A stretch of 39,664 nt of DNA from positions 1 to 39,664 of the forward strand of contig JAKAJU010000089.1 of NCBI GenBank assembly GCA_021813655.1, in the 5' to 3' direction. Origin of the DNA: Chloroflexota bacterium (GTDB taxonomy: Bacteria; Chloroflexota; Limnocylindria; Limnocylindrales; CSP1-4). Every line of letters begins with the position of its first letter. Position 1 is the stretch's first letter. The notes under the pieces were generated by a model, which had not been told where the DNA came from, searched no databases, and saw only the letters and a list, made by a program, of their open reading frames with translations. The position numbers were made by a program, and so were the translations under genes. Below are positions 35,326-39,664 of this stretch, piece after piece.

Positions 35326-38124
35326 ATGGCGCAGTCTCCGGGGCCGTCCGGCGCGGCGGGAGGCAGCGCTGCCGAGCCGGACGCCGCGGCAGCGCGGGGG
35401 CCGGCCGCCGCTGCGCCCCCCGGGATCCCCTGGTACGCGCTCTCCGGGGAGGACGTCGAGGCGAAGCTGGGCGTCGATCCCGCGAAGGGCCTCACCGCCG
35501 CCGAGGCCGCCGACCGCGCGAAGAGGCACGGTCCGAACGCGCTCCCGGCCGAGAGGCCGAAGCCCGAGTGGCGCCGCTTCGTCGACGAGTACCGCAGCAG
35601 CCTCCAGATCATCCTCGCCGTCGCCGCGGTCTTCTCGCTCGCCATCGGCGAGATCCAGACGGGGCTCCTGCTCGTCCTCCTGACCTTCGTCAACGCGATC
35701 GTCGGGATGCGCGAGGAGGGGAAGGCCGCGAGCGCCATGAACGCGCTCAGGTCGATGATGAAGGCGGAGGCGCGCGTCCTCCGCGACGGGGAGCAGGCAC
35801 AGATCGACGGCACCAGCCTCGTGCCGGGCGACATCGTCCTCCTCGCCGCGGGTGACCAGGTCCCGGCCGACGGCCGGATCATCGCGGCGGCCACGCTCCA
35901 GATCGACGAGTCCGCTCTCACGGGCGAGAGCGTCCCGGTCGCGAAGGACCCGGGGACGCTGCCCGGGGGCAGGGAGCTCGGGCCCGGCGACCAGTCGAAC
36001 ATTGCCTTCATGAACACGCCGGTGACGCACGGCAGCGGGACGATGATCGTCACGGCCATCGGCGGCGACACGCAGGTCGGGCGGATCGCCCACATGCTGT
36101 CCACGACGAAGGAGGAGGAGACCCCGCTCACCCGCCAGCTCGACCGGATGACGCTGTGGATCGCGGCCGTCGCGGGCGTGACGATGGTCGTCATGTTCGC
36201 CCTCGGGGCGCGGCGGGGCGAGCCGCTCGACACGCTCTTCATCACCGCCGTCGCCCTCGCGATCGCGGCGGTCCCCGAGGCGCTCCCGACGGTCGTCCAG
36301 GTGATCCTCTCGATGGGCGCGGTCGACCTGGCGAAGAGGAACGCGATCGTGAAGAACCTGTCGTCCGTCGAGACGCTGGGCTCCACGTCCGCGATCAACT
36401 CCGACAAGACCGGCACGCTCACGATGAACCAGATGACGGCGGTGGAGGTCGTCGACGCGAGCGACCGCTACACGGTGACCGGGACCGGGTACGACACGCA
36501 CGGCCGCGTCGAGCACGCTGCCGGGACCGCGATCTCGATCGACGACGCGATCCTCCCGTACGTCGTGGCGAACGACGCCAAGCTCGAGAACGGCAAGGTC
36601 GTGGGCGATCCCACGGAGGGCGCGCTCCTCGTCCTCGCCGCGAAGGCCGGCCTGAACGTCGACGACACCCGTGCGCATCTTGCCCGCCTCGCGACCCTGC
36701 CCTTCGACCCCACGTACAAGCTCATGGCGACCTTCAACGCGACGAGGGACGCGGCGGGCAGGGACGTCGTGCGCTGCTTCGTGAAGGGCGCCGCCCCGGC
36801 GGTCATGGACCGTTCCGCGGCCACGCTCTCGGGCGCGACGCCGACGCCGTTCGGCGACGCCCAGAGGAAGCAGGCCGAGGCGAATGTCGAGCGGATGGAG
36901 GGCGAGGGTCTCCGCGTCATGGCGGCGGCGTGGCGCGATCTCGACCCGTCCTCGTTCGACGCGACGGGCGATCTCCTCGCGTACGTGACGGACCTTCAGC
37001 TCGCGAGCCTCGTCGGCATGATCGACCCCGCCCGCGACACCTCCAAGCCGGCCGTGGAGGCCGCGATCAAGGCGCACATCCGTGTCCGGATGGTCACGGG
37101 CGACGACGTCGTCACGGCTGCCGCGATCGCGAGGCAGCTCGGGATCCCCGGGCGGGCGGTCCTGGGCGAGGACTTCGCCAGGCTCTCCGAGGCGGACCGC
37201 CTCGCGCAGGTCGACGACATCGGCGTCGTCGGCCGTGTCGCGCCCCAGCACAAGGTCCTGCTCGTGGACACCCTCCGCAAGAGGGGCGACGTCGTCGCCA
37301 TGACGGGCGATGGTGTCAACGATGCGCCGGCGATCAAGGCGGCGGACATCGGGATCTCGATGGGGACCGGGACGGAGGTCGCGAAGAACGCCGGACGGAT
37401 GATCCTCACGGACGACGACTTCGCGACGATCATCCACGCCGTCGAGCAGGGGCGGAAGCTCTACGACAACCTGACGAAGTACGTTCGCTTCATCCTCATC
37501 ACGCTCGTCGCCTTCGTTCTCACATTCCTCGCCGCGAGCGTCCTCAACATCGCCGCGGGCCAGCCGTTCACGCCGTCCCAGATCCTCTGGATCAACTTCG
37601 TTATCGACACGCCGCTCGGCGTCGCACTCGGGTTCGACGCCGAGTCGCCGGGGATCATGGGCCGGGTGCCTCGTCCGCGGAACGCGTCGATCCTCACGCG
37701 CGGCGTCATCGCCACGGCTGCAGGTGTCGGCATCTTCATGGCGCTCTGGCTGGTGGCGCTCATCGCAGCCGGCGTCGAACGCCACGACCTCGGCGGATCC
37801 TCCGGGCTCGCGACGGGCGCGACGATGGCGCTGACCGCCTTCGCCTACTTCCGGATCGTGTGCGTCTACGAGTCCCGCAGCGAGCTCTCCTCCGCTCTCG
37901 CGCTCGACACGTTCGACAACATGACGCTCAACCTGATCGTGCTCGTCGAGCTGGTGCTCGCGTGGATCGCGACCCAGTTCGACCTCCTCCAGGATCTCCT
38001 CGGGACGACCGGGCTCTCCACCCAGCAGTGGCTGATCGCCCTCGGGTCGGCGATCTCGCTCTTCGTCGCGTGGGAGGTCGCGAAGGCCGTCGTCCGCCGG
38101 ACGGCGGGATCCGCCCGGACCTGA
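35326..38124 (+). CDS. P-type cation-transporting ATPase, copy 2 (PEALP type)
   Basis: A 932-residue paralogue of copy 1. An Ala/Pro/Gly-rich lead of about 35 residues precedes the N-terminal cation ATPase domain. Asp360 in NSDKTGTLT is phosphorylated. TGES, KGAAPA, TGDGVNDAP and ten membrane helices are visible. M4 reads P317-E318-A-L-P, keeping the ion-site Glu missing from copy 1, and M6 has Asn757 and Asp761. This fits a Ca- or Mn-type P2A pump, though MgtA-like ion use cannot be excluded. The ATG at 35326 has AAGGAGG eight bases upstream and follows the PPK2 stop by 26 bases. Confidence 0.9.
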   Translation: MAQSPGPSGAAGGSAAEPDAAAARGPAAAAPPGIPWYALSGEDVEAKLGVDPAKGLTAAEAADRAKRHGPNALPAERPKPEWRRFVDEYRSSLQIILAVAAVFSLAIGEIQTGLLLVLLTFVNAIVGMREEGKAASAMNALRSMMKAEARVLRDGEQAQIDGTSLVPGDIVLLAAGDQVPADGRIIAAATLQIDESALTGESVPVAKDPGTLPGGRELGPGDQSNIAFMNTPVTHGSGTMIVTAIGGDTQVGRIAHMLSTTKEEETPLTRQLDRMTLWIAAVAGVTMVVMFALGARRGEPLDTLFITAVALAIAAVPEALPTVVQVILSMGAVDLAKRNAIVKNLSSVETLGSTSAINSDKTGTLTMNQMTAVEVVDASDRYTVTGTGYDTHGRVEHAAGTAISIDDAILPYVVANDAKLENGKVVGDPTEGALLVLAAKAGLNVDDTRAHLARLATLPFDPTYKLMATFNATRDAAGRDVVRCFVKGAAPAVMDRSAATLSGATPTPFGDAQRKQAEANVERMEGEGLRVMAAAWRDLDPSSFDATGDLLAYVTDLQLASLVGMIDPARDTSKPAVEAAIKAHIRVRMVTGDDVVTAAAIARQLGIPGRAVLGEDFARLSEADRLAQVDDIGVVGRVAPQHKVLLVDTLRKRGDVVAMTGDGVNDAPAIKAADIGISMGTGTEVAKNAGRMILTDDDFATIIHAVEQGRKLYDNLTKYVRFILITLVAFVLTFLAASVLNIAAGQPFTPSQILWINFVIDTPLGVALGFDAESPGIMGRVPRPRNASILTRGVIATAAGVGIFMALWLVALIAAGVERHDLGGSSGLATGATMALTAFAYFRIVCVYESRSELSSALALDTFDNMTLNLIVLVELVLAWIATQFDLLQDLLGTTGLSTQQWLIALGSAISLFVAWEVAKAVVRRTAGSART

Positions 38125-38198
38125 CGCTCCGCGCACGGACGGAGAGAGCCCAGGGCGGGCGTGATGCCGCGCCGGCTGGGTCTCCTGCGCGCTCCGCC

Positions 38199-38204
38199 TA
38201 GAAT
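38199..38204 (+). promoter_or_regulatory. Possible -10 box of the aldehyde dehydrogenase gene
   Basis: TAGAAT lies 62 bases before the ATG at 38267 and is the best -10 in the 142-base gap. The -35 at 17 bases' distance would be CTGGGT, which is poor. No convincing terminator for the ATPase gene was seen in the gap. Confidence 0.35.
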
Positions 38205-38266
38205 GCGTGGATCGCTTCGGCGGTCACCACGACCGCGGCGGCGATGCACCACCCCAGGAGAGCCTG

Positions 38267-39664
38267 ATGACCACCGCCACGGGCGTCGCACCGCACCCGA
38301 TCTACCTCGCGGGTCGCTGGGTGGACTCGCCGGACCCGCTCGTCGTGGAGCGTACCGGCTACCCGGGCGAGACGGCCGGCTCGACGTTCAACGCGACCCC
38401 CGAGCAGTACGACGAGGCCGTGGATGCTGCCGTGGCGGCGTTCGAGGTCACCCGCCGCATGCCCGCATACGAGCGCGCGCGGATCCTCCACGCGATCAGC
38501 GTCGGCATCCGGAAGCGCCGGGACGAGCTCGGCGCGATCATCGCGGTCGAGGCCGGGAAGCCGATCCGCGACGCGCTCACGGAGGTTGACCGGGCCACGA
38601 TCACCTTCCGCCTCGGGGCCGAGGAGGCCGAGCGCCTCACGGGCGAGGTGATCCCGCTCGACATCGCTCCCGCGTCCCGTGGGCGGGTCGGCGTCGTCCG
38701 CCGCTTCCCCATCGGGCCGATCGCGGGGATCAGCCCCTTCAACTTCCCGCTCAACCTCGCGGCCCACAAGGTCGCGCCCGCGATCGCCAGCGGCAACCCG
38801 ATCGTCCTGAAGCCACCGTCCAAGGACCCGCTCGTCATGCTCACGGTCGCCGAGATCATCGACGCGGCCGGGGCGCCCTCCGGCTCCGTGAGCATCCTGC
38901 CGATGACGCGCGAGCTGGGCGACCGCATGGTCGAGGACGAGCGGTTCGCGTTGCTCTCGTTCACCGGGAGCCCGCTCGTCGGATGGCGGATGAAGGCGCG
39001 CGCCGGCAAGAAGAAGGTCGTCCTCGAGCTCGGCGGGAATGCCGGCGCGATCGTCGACGCGACGGCGGATCTCGACTGGGCGGCCCGTCGCTGCCTCATC
39101 GGGTCGTTCGCCTACGCGGGCCAGGTCTGCATCAGCGTCCAGCGGCTGTACGTCCACGAGGACGTCCGCGACCGCTTCCTCGAGCGCTTCGTCGCGGGTG
39201 CGCGCGCCCTCGTGGTGGGCGACCCGCTGGACGCGCGGACGGACGTGGGGCCGATGGTCGACGCTGCGGCGGTGCTCCGGACCCGGACGTGGATCGACGA
39301 GGCCGTGGGTCGCGGCGCGCATGTCCTCCTCGGGGGCGAGCCGGACGGCGCGTTCTTCCCGCCGACGATCCTCGAGGACGTCCCGCGCGACGCGAAGGTC
39401 TGCACCGAGGAGGCGTTCGCGCCGCTCGTCGTCCTCGAGACGTTTCGCGACTTCCGCGACGCAATCGCGCGCGTCAACGACAGCCGCTTCGGTCTCCAGT
39501 GCGGCGTCTTCACGAACGACCTCTCCCACGCGTGGTACAGCTTCGACGAGCTGCACGTGGGGGGCGTCATCGTGAACGACGTCCCGACGTACCGCGTGGA
39601 CCACATGCCCTACGGCGGCGTGAAGGACTCCGGCCAGGGCCGCGAGGGTCTCCGCTACGCGATC
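38267..39664 (+). CDS. NAD(P)-dependent aldehyde dehydrogenase (3'-truncated by window end)
   Basis: At least 466 residues, nearly the full length of the family (about 475-490); the stop lies beyond the window. The cofactor region is GISPFNFPLNLAAHKVAPA and IVLKPPSKDP (Lys for the cofactor ribose/phosphate). FTGSPLVGWRMK, the catalytic Glu in LELGGNAG and the catalytic Cys in YAGQVCISVQ follow. The end DHMPYGGVKDSGQGREG is typical. The sequence type is close to lactaldehyde/succinate-semialdehyde and phosphonoformaldehyde dehydrogenase-like groups; the substrate is not certain. The ATG at 38267 has AGGAG seven bases upstream. Confidence 0.92.
   Translation, partial: MTTATGVAPHPIYLAGRWVDSPDPLVVERTGYPGETAGSTFNATPEQYDEAVDAAVAAFEVTRRMPAYERARILHAISVGIRKRRDELGAIIAVEAGKPIRDALTEVDRATITFRLGAEEAERLTGEVIPLDIAPASRGRVGVVRRFPIGPIAGISPFNFPLNLAAHKVAPAIASGNPIVLKPPSKDPLVMLTVAEIIDAAGAPSGSVSILPMTRELGDRMVEDERFALLSFTGSPLVGWRMKARAGKKKVVLELGGNAGAIVDATADLDWAARRCLIGSFAYAGQVCISVQRLYVHEDVRDRFLERFVAGARALVVGDPLDARTDVGPMVDAAAVLRTRTWIDEAVGRGAHVLLGGEPDGAFFPPTILEDVPRDAKVCTEEAFAPLVVLETFRDFRDAIARVNDSRFGLQCGVFTNDLSHAWYSFDELHVGGVIVNDVPTYRVDHMPYGGVKDSGQGREGLRYAI

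Noticed and set aside
35116-38136. A 1006-codon open frame on the minus strand opposite ATPase copy 2
   Set aside because: Arg/Asp/Val/His-rich shadow of a clear P-type ATPase gene, with no motifs of its own.

Overview
The window is about 39.7 kb of very GC-rich bacterial DNA with densely packed, mostly single-function housekeeping genes and strong third-position GC bias. No transposase, integrase, phage gene, CRISPR array, tRNA or rRNA was recognised. Several traits fit a Chloroflexota lineage of the Limnocylindria/Ellin6529 type, or a deep actinobacterial relative: a cation-ATPase pair, an F420-type DUF385 protein, a MarP-like protease, and separate ilvD, leuCD and ilvBNC loci. This placement is inference; no marker gene here settles it.

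Layout. 1-1805 (+): the end of a hotdog thioesterase and an APC amino-acid permease. 1855-6240 (-): a fatty-acid cluster fabD, fabF, secreted lipase, second fabF, facing a divergent MarR regulator (6363-6968) across a short promoter region with a near-perfect palindrome. 7013-8215: two small membrane-protein genes. 8219-14259 (-): ilvD, a sugar-1-phosphate nucleotidyltransferase, a DUF885 zinc-hydrolase-like protein and a MarP-like membrane serine protease. 14354-17796: a KDPG-aldolase-family gene (+), a small exported protein (-), and leuC-leuD (-). 18035-21352 (+): a DUF385 protein and an MMPL transporter.

21399-31330 (+) is the centrepiece, a branched-chain amino-acid operon ilvB-ilvN-ilvC-leuA-leuB-cimA-pheA-yhhN. 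Every junction is a 1- or 4-base stop/start overlap. It is preceded by a sigma70-like promoter with a 20-bp palindrome between -35 and -10, a 62-codon leader frame whose end is rich in Ile/Leu/Val codons, and a GC-rich terminator hairpin whose left arm can instead pair with the end of the leader frame. This has the form of a transcription attenuator. With ilvD and leuCD on the other strand, the window holds most of valine, leucine and isoleucine synthesis (isoleucine via citramalate); ilvE is not seen.

31387-38124 (+): two paralogous P-type cation ATPases with a class III-like polyphosphate kinase 2 between them. They differ at the membrane ion-site motif (PTGLP versus PEALP). 38267-39664 (+): an aldehyde dehydrogenase that runs off the window end.

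All functions are read from motifs and family resemblance by eye; no search or folding program was run.
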